A stretch of DNA of 64,000 bases from Dyadobacter alkalitolerans DSM 23607 (GTDB lineage: Bacteria; Bacteroidota; Bacteroidia; Cytophagales; Spirosomataceae). The position numbers were made by a program, and so were the translations under genes. Under the pieces are notes generated by a model. It had not been told where the DNA came from. It did not search any database and was given only the letters and a program-made list of their open reading frames with translations. The DNA is taken from contig NZ_AUAS01000007.1 of NCBI RefSeq assembly GCF_000428845.1, positions 1 to 64,000 of the forward strand, in the 5' to 3' direction. Positions 15,026 through 23,486 of this stretch are shown piece after piece. How positions within the stretch are numbered: position 1 is the first letter of the stretch; each line of letters starts with the position of its first letter.

Positions 15026-17998
15026 ATGACCCGTTTCAACCGTTCCAACAACCTTACGGGTTGGATTGTTTTCGCAATTGCATTAATTACATATACGCTT
15101 ACAGTCGAACGAACTGCCAGTTTTTGGGACTGCGGAGAATTTATTGCTTGCGCCTTCAAATTACAGGTGCCACACCCTCCGGGAGCACCTTTTTTTCTGT
15201 TAATAGGCCGGATTTTCTCATTATTAGCATTCGGTGACCTCACTAATGTTGCTTACTGGATCAACATGGTTTCCGTGCTAAGCAGCGCATTTACGATCCT
15301 CTTTCTATTCTGGACCATTACATTACTGGCACGCAAGCTGATTGCGAAAAGCGATGCGGACCTTACATCAGGTGACATTATCCTGTTGATGGGTTCCGGA
15401 ATTGTGGGCGCACTTGCTTACACCTGGTCCGATTCGTTCTGGTTTTCAGCCGTTGAAGCTGAGGTGTACGGAATGTCGTCATTCTTCACGGCGATCGTTA
15501 TCTGGGCGGTTTTCAAATGGGAACGCGTTGAGGATCCGGCTGCTGAAAACCGCTGGCTGATCTTTATTGCTTACCTGGTTGGGCTTTCAATAGGCGTCCA
15601 TTTGCTGAATCTGGTGACTATTCCAGCATTGGCGTTGGTTTACTATTTCAAAAAATACCCCAAGGTTAGCGTTTTCGGAGGCATTCTGGCATTCGCGGGC
15701 GGGCTTGTTGTCCTGGCTATTATCAACTCAGGAATCATTCCTGGCTTGCCTAGCGTGGCGGGTAAATTCGAGATCTTCTTCGTAAACTCACTCGGGCTCC
15801 CTTACAAGTCAGGGGTTATATTTTTCATCATTATTTTCATTGGTGCCATCATTTGGGGGATCCGTTATTCCCACCAAAAAGGCAATGTGCTCCTGAATAC
15901 CAGCTTGCTTTCACTTGCTTTTGTTTTGATCGGTTATGCAAGTTACCTGATGGTGCTTGTGCGTGCTGAATACAATCCGCCCATCAATGAAAACAATCCT
16001 AATGACGTCCTGAGCTTCGTTTCTTACCTGAAAAGAGAGCAATATGGCAGCCGTCCATTGCTTTACGGGCCGTCATTTGTATCCCGTCCGGTAAGCCAGA
16101 AACGTGGCGCGCCTATGTATCGCAAGCAGGATGGTAAGTATGCTATTTATGACTATCGTCCTGAGTATGAGTATGAACCGGGGAGCAGCATGTTGTTGCC
16201 GCGTATGTATAGCACGCAGTCAGGTCACCCGCAGCTTTACCAGCAAATGACCGGCTTGGCAGAAGGACAGAAGCCAACGATGGGTAACAACCTGTCTTTC
16301 ATGTTCTCGTATCAGATAGGGCATATGTATTGGCGCTATTTCCTCTGGAATTTTGTAGGACGTGAAAGTGACGAAGAAGGCGCTGGTAACATGCTTCCAT
16401 GGGATGCCGGCAAAAAATATCCTGCGCCGATCGCCAACAATAAAGCGCATGATAACTATTTCATGCTGCCATTTATATTGGGATTACTCGGGGTCGTGAT
16501 TGTTTATTTCAGACAAAAACGCGATCTGCTTGTCCTGGGTTTACTATTTATTTTAACCGGTGTTGCACTCGTTGTTTACCTGAACTCGCCGCCAACAGAG
16601 CCTCGTGAGCGTGATTATATTTACGTGGGGTCATTCTATATTTTCTGTATCTGGATCGGTTTTGGCGTCATTTCCATTGCTGATGCATTGAGCAAATTCG
16701 TAAAAAGCGCTACCACAAGAGCAGGAGCAGCCACGGCGATCTGTTTGGTTGTACCCGTTATTATGGGTGTAAAAGGCTGGGATAACCACAACCGCGATAA
16801 CCGGTTCCACTCTGTTGATTTTGCCAAAAACCTTTTAAACTCCTGCGCACCAAATGCGATCCTTTTCACCGGTGGGGACAACGATACATTCCCATTATGG
16901 TATGTCCAGGAAGTTGAAGGTTTCCGGACAGACGTTCGGGTTTGTAACCTTAGCTTACTAGGAACTGACTGGTATATCGACCAGATGAAGCGCAAGACGT
17001 ATTTGTCAGAAGCGCTTCCGATTTCTTTGGATAAAAACAATTACGCTTTCGGTAAAAATGACATTGTGCCGTTCTATGAAATTCCGAGCGTAAAAGAAGG
17101 GATTAACCTGAAAGAATATCTTGGATTGGTAAAACAGGAAAATAAAGCCATTCAAGTGCCGCTAACCAGTGGCGATATGACTTCTATCTTGCCATCATCT
17201 GTGCTTTTCCTGCCTGTGAACGCAGAGGCGGTTAAGAAAATGAATATTATCAAAAGCGACCTGATCCCATTCGTAAGCGATTCCATCAGCTGGACGATCG
17301 GTAAGGGTGACTTGTATAAATCGGACCTGATCATGCTCGATATCATTGCCACAAACGACTGGAAAAGACCGATTTACTTCTCTTCGACATTGGGCGGATC
17401 GAGTTACCTGAATTTGAAAGAATACATGCAGCTGGAAGGATACGCTTACCGCCTGCTTCCCGTAAAAGTGCCGGGAGCCAGCGACGGTTATGTGAACACG
17501 GATGTGATGTACAACAACCTGATGACCAAAATGTTCTGGCGCGAGCTGGATAACCCGAACACCTATTATGATAACACATATCTGGGTTCACCGGTTGCCA
17601 CGGCACGTATCGCATTCCTTCGCCTAACAGGTCAGCTGATTGCAGATGGCCGCAAGGACGAAGCTAAGAAAGCAATTGAAAAATCACTGGCCACAATGCC
17701 GGACAAAAGCATTCCATACGACCAGTTCTCAGCAAACTTCATCGGACCATTGTTCGATTTGGGAGAGACGAAAAAGGCATTGGAAATAGCAGAAACCATG
17801 GCAACCCGCGCGGATGAAGTGTTAACTTGGGCCAAAGACAACGGCACCACAAAACGCCGCGACACCAACGTTTATCTCTACATCATGCAGATTATCGTCC
17901 AGGAATGCCGCGAAGCCAAGCAAGAAGCCATCGCAAAGAAATACGAAGCCATATTCCAGAAGCATCTGGCTGCATTTAATATGTACGGCGGGCAGTAG
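15026..17998 (+). CDS. DUF2723 family membrane protein (protein O-mannosyltransferase-like)
   Basis: This 990-residue protein has an N-terminal polytopic region (residues about 1-560, ten or more helices) and a soluble C-terminal half ending in helical repeats (about 860-985). The DUF2723 signature is SFWDCGEFIACAFKLQVPHPPG near residues 35-60 (quoted here in part: WDCGEF and PHPPGAP), the acidic loop expected for a GT-C glycosyltransferase. The family includes eukaryotic TMEM260, a protein O-mannosyltransferase, and is abundant in Bacteroidota, where it could act in envelope protein or lipid glycosylation. That role is inference. It is monocistronic and ends before a hairpin cluster. Confidence 0.88.
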   Translation: MTRFNRSNNLTGWIVFAIALITYTLTVERTASFWDCGEFIACAFKLQVPHPPGAPFFLLIGRIFSLLAFGDLTNVAYWINMVSVLSSAFTILFLFWTITLLARKLIAKSDADLTSGDIILLMGSGIVGALAYTWSDSFWFSAVEAEVYGMSSFFTAIVIWAVFKWERVEDPAAENRWLIFIAYLVGLSIGVHLLNLVTIPALALVYYFKKYPKVSVFGGILAFAGGLVVLAIINSGIIPGLPSVAGKFEIFFVNSLGLPYKSGVIFFIIIFIGAIIWGIRYSHQKGNVLLNTSLLSLAFVLIGYASYLMVLVRAEYNPPINENNPNDVLSFVSYLKREQYGSRPLLYGPSFVSRPVSQKRGAPMYRKQDGKYAIYDYRPEYEYEPGSSMLLPRMYSTQSGHPQLYQQMTGLAEGQKPTMGNNLSFMFSYQIGHMYWRYFLWNFVGRESDEEGAGNMLPWDAGKKYPAPIANNKAHDNYFMLPFILGLLGVVIVYFRQKRDLLVLGLLFILTGVALVVYLNSPPTEPRERDYIYVGSFYIFCIWIGFGVISIADALSKFVKSATTRAGAATAICLVVPVIMGVKGWDNHNRDNRFHSVDFAKNLLNSCAPNAILFTGGDNDTFPLWYVQEVEGFRTDVRVCNLSLLGTDWYIDQMKRKTYLSEALPISLDKNNYAFGKNDIVPFYEIPSVKEGINLKEYLGLVKQENKAIQVPLTSGDMTSILPSSVLFLPVNAEAVKKMNIIKSDLIPFVSDSISWTIGKGDLYKSDLIMLDIIATNDWKRPIYFSSTLGGSSYLNLKEYMQLEGYAYRLLPVKVPGASDGYVNTDVMYNNLMTKMFWRELDNPNTYYDNTYLGSPVATARIAFLRLTGQLIADGRKDEAKKAIEKSLATMPDKSIPYDQFSANFIGPLFDLGETKKALEIAETMATRADEVLTWAKDNGTTKRRDTNVYLYIMQIIVQECREAKQEAIAKKYEAIFQKHLAAFNMYGGQ

Positions 17999-18034
17999 TA
18001 GAGTGGTAGCATTCAAGTTGTATGATAGATAATT

Positions 18035-18072
18035 GAAGGGGGCGTTATCACCAAGGTGGTAACGCCCCCTTC
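18035..18072. repeat. 18-bp hairpin downstream of DUF2723 gene
   Basis: Bases 18035-18052 and 18055-18072 are inverted repeats pairing over 18 bp with one G-U type pair and a 2-base spacer. It lies 37 bp after the stop at 17998 and may act as a transcript end; a T-run is lacking. Confidence 0.8.
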
Positions 18073-18104
18073 TGATGCCCGGCGGTTGCGGTCCGCTCAG
18101 GACA

Positions 18105-18140
18105 AGGGTAGTTCAAGGGGTAACAGGGTAGTTCAAGGGG
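18105..18140 (+). repeat. short direct repeat
   Basis: AGGGTAGTTCAAGGGG occurs twice, at 18105-18120 and 18125-18140, a 20-bp period inside the hairpin cluster. Confidence 0.8.
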
Positions 18141-18161
18141 CATTGTCGGACGAGGTAACGC

Positions 18162-18223
18162 CCCTTCGGCTCCGCTCAGGGTGACAGGGCGTCTGTCTTG
18201 TCACCCTGAGCGGAGCCGAAGGG
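18162..18223. repeat. 25-bp perfect inverted repeat
   Basis: Bases 18162-18186 are the exact reverse complement of 18199-18223, with a 12-nt loop. The arm contains CTCCGCTCAGGGTGACA, a core also found in the hairpin at 18295-18368. Confidence 0.9.
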
Positions 18224-18294
18224 CTAGCACAACGTCACCTTCGAAGGCCCGACCGCTGGGCGGCCAATGGCTAGAGCGCCAAAGCTAACATCCC

Positions 18295-18368
18295 TGTCAC
18301 CCTGAGCGGAGTCGAAGGGGCGTTAACATCTAGGTAATAGCGCCCCTTCGACTCCGCTCAGGGTGACA
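18295..18368. repeat. 28-bp perfect inverted repeat
   Basis: Bases 18295-18322 are the exact reverse complement of 18341-18368 with an 18-nt loop. The right arm ends 7 bp before the stop codon of the minus-strand gene at 18376. Arms share CTCCGCTCAGGGTGACA with the hairpin at 18162-18223, differing mainly by GGC versus GAC. The full 17999-18375 gap is made of such elements and holds no gene. Confidence 0.9.
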
Positions 18369-18375
18369 AGGGAGA

Positions 18376-19554
18376 TCAATCCAACCTAACCTTCACCCAA
18401 ACCAACCGGTGGTCCGAGCTGGACTCGCGTTTTTCAACCAATTCAGCCAGTGGTTCACCTTTGGCGGGCCAGAAGACGCCGCTGTCTACAAACTTCAACC
18501 CAACCCGCGAAGGCAGCACGTAATCCGCCCGCATGCGCCAAACTGCCGTGTGGTTTTTAGCGAAAGGATTGCTACTGGAATGTTCCACGCCGCCTTTGCT
18601 CTCAGGGGCGGCATCGTTGTTGATTTTTGGGTGGGACAAGAGTGATTTTATTCCTTCGCCGATTGCATTGCCTTCATCAGGCGAAGCATTTTGATCTCCT
18701 AATATAACAAAACTGGCATCCGATGCCAAAGCGCCGCGTGTTCCTTTGTCATCATAAATATATGCACCTTGCTCGCCGCTGATGTAGTCTTTCCAAAAAC
18801 GGATTTCATCATGGTTACGCTTGCCATTCCGGTCCTCAGCACCGTCAAAGCTGGGAGGCGTAGGGTGGCTGGCCAGGAAGTGGATCGTTTTTGCGCCCAC
18901 TTTTACCGGAACGTCCCAATGCGACTTGGACGAAAGCGGAAATTGCTGCCATGCCTCCGGTGCGTACCAATCGCTCCCGTCCGATTTTTTAGTTTGCAAA
19001 GCCTGCGGCATATCCTTCCACTTGAAATGCTGGAATGTGCGCACCTGGTCTGTTTCGATCGGGTATTTGGATAAAAGCACCATAGCATACTGTCCTGGAT
19101 ACACCCCGAATCCCCACGCATCCGCTCCAAACCGTTCCGTTTTGCCGTTATTATCAAGATCGAAAGGGCTTGGCTGTCCGGTGTTGGATGTTCCGTAATA
19201 ATAATAGGGATAATCAATGGCCTTTGCGCCATCGGAATCAACATTCAGGTAAGCTTTCACAAACTGTAAAACGCCCTGCTGCGGATCGGCGATGTAGTCA
19301 AATTCATTTAGTAGGATCACATCCGGCCTTACTGTTTTAATAATCCTGGTAATATTGCGGATCTGCGGATTTGTGCCGTTGGCCAGCTCTTTGACCAACA
19401 CTTGTTCTGAAATGTCCTTTGTGCCTTTGGGAACATAATTTTCGGCTTCCATACTTACATTATAGGTAGCGAAGGTAAGTTCAGAAGGGTTGTTATTTTG
19501 AGCGAAAAGCATTCTGGGAAGTAGTAGGGCAATGGTAATTACTAAATGTTTCAT
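18376..19554 (-). CDS. secreted endonuclease/exonuclease/phosphatase family protein
   Basis: This 392-residue protein begins with a signal peptide (about residues 1-18, LLLPRMLFAQ) and has the EEP fold that hydrolyses phosphodiester bonds of nucleic acids or phospholipids with a divalent metal. Motifs are TFATYNVSMEAEN (Asn metal site), ILLNEFDY (metal-binding Glu), FLASHPTPPSFDG, VILGDQNASPDEG (Asp/Asn pair) and SSDHRLVWV (catalytic Asp-His). Secretion and the Asp-rich loop DLDNNGKTERFG suggest extracellular scavenging of DNA or phosphate, which is inference. It stands alone, convergent to the DUF2723 gene. Confidence 0.88.
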   Translation of the reverse strand: MKHLVITIALLLPRMLFAQNNNPSELTFATYNVSMEAENYVPKGTKDISEQVLVKELANGTNPQIRNITRIIKTVRPDVILLNEFDYIADPQQGVLQFVKAYLNVDSDGAKAIDYPYYYYGTSNTGQPSPFDLDNNGKTERFGADAWGFGVYPGQYAMVLLSKYPIETDQVRTFQHFKWKDMPQALQTKKSDGSDWYAPEAWQQFPLSSKSHWDVPVKVGAKTIHFLASHPTPPSFDGAEDRNGKRNHDEIRFWKDYISGEQGAYIYDDKGTRGALASDASFVILGDQNASPDEGNAIGEGIKSLLSHPKINNDAAPESKGGVEHSSSNPFAKNHTAVWRMRADYVLPSRVGLKFVDSGVFWPAKGEPLAELVEKRESSSDHRLVWVKVRLD

Positions 19555-19639
19555 ATTTGGATTAATGAATTACAGAACCGGATATTATCGTCGGTTAGTC
19601 AGAGCGAAGACAAGAATAACCGCATTCCGGTTCAAAGTA

Positions 19640-19671
19640 AACAAGCCGCCTCATTGCTGAAACGGCTTGTT
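19640..19671 (-). terminator. probable terminator after dnaJ
   Basis: A perfect 9-bp inverted repeat (AACAAGCCG / CGGCTTGTT) with a 14-nt loop lies 28 bp beyond the dnaJ stop. The following T-tract is weak, so termination is only probable. Confidence 0.5.
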
Positions 19672-19698
19672 CTATATTTAACGATTTGATAAACCTTC

Positions 19699-20862
19699 TC
19701 AGTGAAAGAAATCCTTCATTTTGTCAAAGAAGCCTTTCTCATTCTTCCCAGGCTTAGGCTGGAAGTTGGGTGAATGGCGAAGCGATTCCAATGTTTCGCG
19801 CTCGTCAGATGAAAGCTGCTGTGGCGTCCATACATTAATATGAACCAGCTGATCACCTTTGCCGTAACCGTTCAGATCTTTAATCCCTTTACCTTTCAAA
19901 CGAAGGATTTTACCAGCTTGCGTGCCCGATTCAATGTTGATCCTGGCTTTGCCGTCAATGGTCGGGATTTCAACGGATGTTCCTAATGTGGCGTCGATAA
20001 AGCTCAGGTGCATGTCGAAAACAATGTTATTGCCATCTCTTTTCAGATTTGCATCTTCTTCTTCCTCAATCACAATTAGTAAGTCGCCCGCAACGCCACC
20101 GCGCGTAGGCACATTACCTTTGCCTGACATGGAAAGCTGCATGCCTTCGGCAACACCGCCCGGAATGTTCAGGGTGATCAGGTCGTCCTGCAACAATCGT
20201 CCTTCTCCTGCACAAGAATCGCAACGTTCGCTGATGATCTTTCCATCACCATTACAAGTAGGGCAAGTGCTTGTAGAGACCATCTGGCCCAACATTGTGC
20301 TTACCACTTTCCTCACCTGACCTGTTCCGTTACACGAATTACAGTTGGTCAGCGACGTTCCGTTTTTCGCGCCATTGCCACCGCAAGTGTTGCAGGTTAC
20401 ATGTCTTTTGACCTTTATTTTTTTCTCAACACCATTAGCGACTTCTTCCAGGTTAAGTTTCAGCTTAATTCTGAGATCCGAGCCTTTACGCACCCGACGG
20501 CCACCTCCGCCACCACCGCGGCCAAAAATGTCACCAAACGGACTGCTGTCGCCAAAAATATCGCCGAATTGAGAGAAAATATCGTCCATGGAAAATCCTC
20601 CACCGCTGAAACCGCCTGCACCGGCACCTGCTCCGCCCACACCCGCATGACCATATTGATCATAACGCGCGCGCTTGTTCTCGTCGCTTAGAATGCTGTA
20701 CGCCTCGGCCGCTTCTTTGAATTTGTCTTCCGCAGTAGGATCATCCGGGTTTTTGTCCGGGTGAAACTTGATTGCTAGCTTACGGTAAGCCTTTTTAATG
20801 TCATCTGCGGCAGCACCGCGGTCTACGCCAAGGACTTCGTAGTAATCTCTTTTCTTTGCCAT
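19699..20862 (-). CDS. dnaJ: chaperone protein DnaJ
   Basis: DnaJ delivers unfolded clients to DnaK and stimulates its ATPase. This 387-residue class A (type I) protein shows the J domain (residues 1-70, HPD motif in [10 protein letters not shown]), a Gly/Phe-rich linker (about 75-120), and the zinc-finger domain with four CxxCxGxG repeats ([32 protein letters not shown], about residues 157-225). The C-terminal client-binding domains follow. It is 15 bp downstream of grpE in the same operon. dnaK is not in the window. Confidence 0.97.
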   Translation of the reverse strand: MAKKRDYYEVLGVDRGAAADDIKKAYRKLAIKFHPDKNPDDPTAEDKFKEAAEAYSILSDENKRARYDQYGHAGVGGAGAGAGGFSGGGFSMDDIFSQFGDIFGDSSPFGDIFGRGGGGGGRRVRKGSDLRIKLKLNLEEVANGVEKKIKVKRHVTCNTCGGNGAKNGTSLTNCNSCNGTGQVRKVVSTMLGQMVSTSTCPTCNGDGKIISERCDSCAGEGRLLQDDLITLNIPGGVAEGMQLSMSGKGNVPTRGGVAGDLLIVIEEEEDANLKRDGNNIVFDMHLSFIDATLGTSVEIPTIDGKARINIESGTQAGKILRLKGKGIKDLNGYGKGDQLVHINVWTPQQLSSDERETLESLRHSPNFQPKPGKNEKGFFDKMKDFFH

Positions 20863-20877
20863 TTTATATTGCTGAAA

Positions 20878-21528
20878 TTAAGCTCCTACGATCACTTTCG
20901 CGTAACGTATCACTTTGTCGTTAAGAAAATACCCCTTTTCGATCTCATCGATCACTTTACCTTTAAGATCTTCCGAGGGAGCAGGGAACTGCGCAATCGA
21001 TTCGTGAAGCTCTGCATCAAATGTTTCACCCTTGGAATCCATCGGCTTTAATCCTTTGGCTTCCAGTGTTTTGAAAAGTTTTGTGTATATCAAATCAACG
21101 CCCTCTTTCAATGCATCGATTTCAGTAGAGGATTCAAATGATACTTTCGCGCGTTCGAAGTCGTCCACGATCGGCAGGATTGCCTTCACCATATCCGTGC
21201 TGGCGCCAGAGATCATTTCCAGTTTCTCTTTTGCTGTGCGTCTGCGGAAGTTTTCAAAATCAGCATACAGGCGGATATATTTGTCTTTCATCTCCGCAAG
21301 CTCGATCCTCCCTTCTTCCATTGGATCTTTTTCAACGGACGATTCATTCAAAGATGCCTCATCAGCAGGCATATCATTCAAAATTTCCTTACCTGCATTG
21401 TCCAACGGCACTGAATTTGTTCCAATCGTCTCGTCGTTGTCTAACTTGTCAGCTCCTAGTGGCGCTTGTTCCTCGTTCATTTCGTAATTGTTGTCTTGAT
21501 CTATATTGGATTCGGTATTTTCAGGCAT
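20878..21528 (-). CDS. grpE: nucleotide exchange factor GrpE
   Basis: GrpE releases ADP from DnaK. The 216-residue protein has an acidic, low-complexity N-terminus (about residues 1-75, rich in Asp, Glu and Asn), a coiled-coil dimer helix (ELAEMKDKYIRLYADFENFRRRTAKE) whose core YADFENFRRR is diagnostic, and a C-terminal beta domain (GKVIDEIEKGYFLNDKVIRYAKVIV). It is the first gene of a grpE-dnaJ operon. Two TAATTTAG sequences upstream on the minus strand resemble weak -7 boxes; no CIRCE element was noticed. Confidence 0.96.
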   Translation of the reverse strand: MPENTESNIDQDNNYEMNEEQAPLGADKLDNDETIGTNSVPLDNAGKEILNDMPADEASLNESSVEKDPMEEGRIELAEMKDKYIRLYADFENFRRRTAKEKLEMISGASTDMVKAILPIVDDFERAKVSFESSTEIDALKEGVDLIYTKLFKTLEAKGLKPMDSKGETFDAELHESIAQFPAPSEDLKGKVIDEIEKGYFLNDKVIRYAKVIVGA

Positions 21529-21628
21529 AATTCTTAGTGATATTGTGACGTTTTAATCAACCTTTATTGACCTAAATTATTTTGCCAGGGCTAAATTACT
21601 GACAAGATGGCATTTTACAATCAATTCG

Positions 21629-21636
21629 TAACTTTG
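21629..21636 (+). promoter_or_regulatory. -7 promoter box directly upstream of queG
   Basis: TAACTTTG matches TAnnTTTG exactly and ends 4 nt before the queG ATG at 21641, leaving little or no 5' leader. No well-placed -33 TTG is visible. Confidence 0.45.
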
Positions 21637-21640
21637 CAGC

Positions 21641-22588
21641 ATGACGGCAGAAGATCTTGTAAGGCAGCAGAGGAGTCAGTTTATCAAAGCCAAAGCATTG
21701 GAAAATGGCTTTGATTTCTGCGGCATTTCCAAAGCAGATTTTCTGGAAAAAGAGGCGCCGCGCCTGGAAAACTGGTTAAATAATAACCATCATGGCGCTA
21801 TGGGCTATATGGCCAACCATTTCGACAAGCGCCTCGATCCCCGTAAACTCGTCGACGGCGCCAAAAGTGTCATCTCCGTTCTCCTCAATTACTATCCCGA
21901 AAGCAAACTGCCGGAAGGTCCAGACGATCTCAAAATCTCCAAATACGCTTACGGAACGGACTATCATTTTGTTTTAAAAGAAAAACTGGGCGCACTTTTG
22001 CAATCCGTTCAGGAAGAGATCGGGGAGGTGAGCGGAAGGATATTTGTGGATTCTGCGCCGGTGATGGATAAGGTATGGGCTGCAAAAAGCGGTCTGGGCT
22101 GGGTAGGGAAGCATTCTAACCTGCTGAACCGGGATATGGGCAGCTTTTTCTTTATCGGGGAAATCATCTGTGACCTCGACCTGGCGTATGATGGCGCCGT
22201 TCAGGATTATTGCGGGACGTGTACAAGATGCCTCGATGCTTGTCCGACGGATGCGATCACCGAGCCATTTGTTGTTGACGGCAGCAAATGCATCAGCTAT
22301 TATACTATTGAATTAAAGGAAGCAATTCCACAGGAGGCCCAGGGAAAGTTTGATAACTGGATGTTCGGCTGCGATATTTGCCAGGATGTATGCCCCTGGA
22401 ACCGGTTTTCCAAGCCGCATACGACCAAAGAATTTGCCTTGCCTGAAAGTCTGGCAGGCTTCACAAACAACGATTGGCAGGAAATCACAGAAGAAGTTTT
22501 CCGCGAGCTCTTCCGCCGGTCCCCCATCAAGCGCACGAAATTTGACGGTTTAAAGCGCAATATCGAATTTGTTCTATCTTCTAAATAA
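21641..22588 (+). CDS. queG: epoxyqueuosine reductase QueG
   Basis: QueG performs the last step of queuosine synthesis, reducing epoxyqueuosine to queuosine in tRNA with cobalamin and two [4Fe-4S] clusters. The 315-residue length is typical. The N-terminal cobalamin-binding domain contains [13 protein letters not shown] and [24 protein letters not shown] (core DSAPVMDK); ferredoxin motifs are [12 protein letters not shown] starting at C191 and [11 protein letters not shown] starting at C244. It is transcribed divergently from grpE. Confidence 0.96.
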   Translation: MTAEDLVRQQRSQFIKAKALENGFDFCGISKADFLEKEAPRLENWLNNNHHGAMGYMANHFDKRLDPRKLVDGAKSVISVLLNYYPESKLPEGPDDLKISKYAYGTDYHFVLKEKLGALLQSVQEEIGEVSGRIFVDSAPVMDKVWAAKSGLGWVGKHSNLLNRDMGSFFFIGEIICDLDLAYDGAVQDYCGTCTRCLDACPTDAITEPFVVDGSKCISYYTIELKEAIPQEAQGKFDNWMFGCDICQDVCPWNRFSKPHTTKEFALPESLAGFTNNDWQEITEEVFRELFRRSPIKRTKFDGLKRNIEFVLSSK

Positions 22589-22614
22589 AAAGCACAACTA
22601 ATTCGGAAACATCC

Positions 22615-22691
22615 TATATTTGAAATCGGGGGCCGCCAAGGAGTTCCCGCCCCGGGGGAGACCCCAATGACTGAATAAAAGACTCAAAAAA
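22615..22691 (+). promoter_or_regulatory. -7 box and GC-rich structured leader of DUF1761 gene
   Basis: TATATTTG (22615-22622) matches the -7 consensus. It is followed at once by an unusually GC-rich block (22627-22665) in an otherwise AT-rich gap. GGGG at 22654-22657 and CCCC at 22662-22665 enclose GAGA, a GNRA tetraloop hairpin; CGGGG at 22627-22631 can pair with CCCCG at 22650-22654 as an alternative. The leader runs to the ATG at 22692. Whether it is a regulatory RNA is unknown. Confidence 0.4.
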
Positions 22692-23105
22692 ATGAGAAAA
22701 CAATCTGTCAATCTTTGGGCCGCGCTTGTATGTGTGGTGTTAGGTCAAATTATACCGGCTTTGTGGTATGCCGCTTTTTCGGACCGCTGGATGGCTTTGA
22801 ACGGCTTTACTGCGGAACAGATCAAAGGGAATACGAGTCCCATTCCTTATCTCGTTAGCATTGTTTCTTCTTCTTTCGTGGCTTATACGATGGCATGGGT
22901 TTTCACCAAGATTCCTGTTAAATCCTTGCCCTCAGGTTTGTTTACCGGCTTGCTTTTCGGCGTTGTTTTTGTTCTTTTTGAAATCATTGTTAAAGACATG
23001 TTCTCCATGCGGCCGCTCGCGCTGTCACTGATCGATGGCGGCGTGCGTGTGCTCGTGTACGCAATTACGGGATCCATTCTCGGTGCCTGGCGTAAGTACG
23101 AATAA
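22692..23105 (+). CDS. DUF1761 family membrane protein
   Basis: This 137-residue protein has four predicted membrane helices (about residues 8-30, 50-72, 80-100, 113-132). WAALVCVVLGQIIPALWYAAFSD, of which LGQIIPALWY is the diagnostic core, followed by MAWVFTKIP fits the DUF1761 family. Function is unknown. It has a structured GC-rich leader and no close downstream partner. Confidence 0.8.
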   Translation: MRKQSVNLWAALVCVVLGQIIPALWYAAFSDRWMALNGFTAEQIKGNTSPIPYLVSIVSSSFVAYTMAWVFTKIPVKSLPSGLFTGLLFGVVFVLFEIIVKDMFSMRPLALSLIDGGVRVLVYAITGSILGAWRKYE

Positions 23106-23486
23106 TTCTTCCTGTCAACAGCCTAATCCTTCTTGCAATAATACTAGTTCAGGTGTGCACCATCGGAGCGAGCAATGCTATACGCTCATTGCAAACGCTG
23201 CTTTCCTTCCCGTCTATCTGATCCATAATTTCAAGATTTGACAAATTTCCAAAAACCGCCTCTGCTGCGTTGTGTTTCGAGCACGCAAAAAAAACGCAGC
23301 AATATTAATAAATGTTAATCCGACAAATAATATTTCTTATTGAGCCGTTATAGTCACTTTTATCACTTAGGATATGTAAAATAGCCGAATATTAGTTTAG
23401 TGCAATTAAATTTTGCCAAATAAATTGTTTGTGTTCTTTATTAATTATACATTTCATAAAAATTCAATAAACCCAAAGCTCAACCT
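23106..23486. other. intergenic region upstream of first SusC gene
   Basis: No gene is supported in these 381 bp. There is a 9-bp perfect inverted repeat (TGCTGCGTT 23263-23271, AACGCAGCA 23293-23301) and a 6-bp GCAATG/CATTGC pair near 23170-23192. An ACTTAGGATAT motif at 23365-23375 also occurs upstream of the second SusC gene (31697-31707). A SusC promoter must lie here but no good -33/-7 pair was found. Confidence 0.5.

Noticed and set aside
23035..23241. Small plus-strand frame after the DUF1761 gene
   Set aside because: It overlaps the end of DUF1761 in another frame, lacks a plausible start context and shows no conserved pattern.
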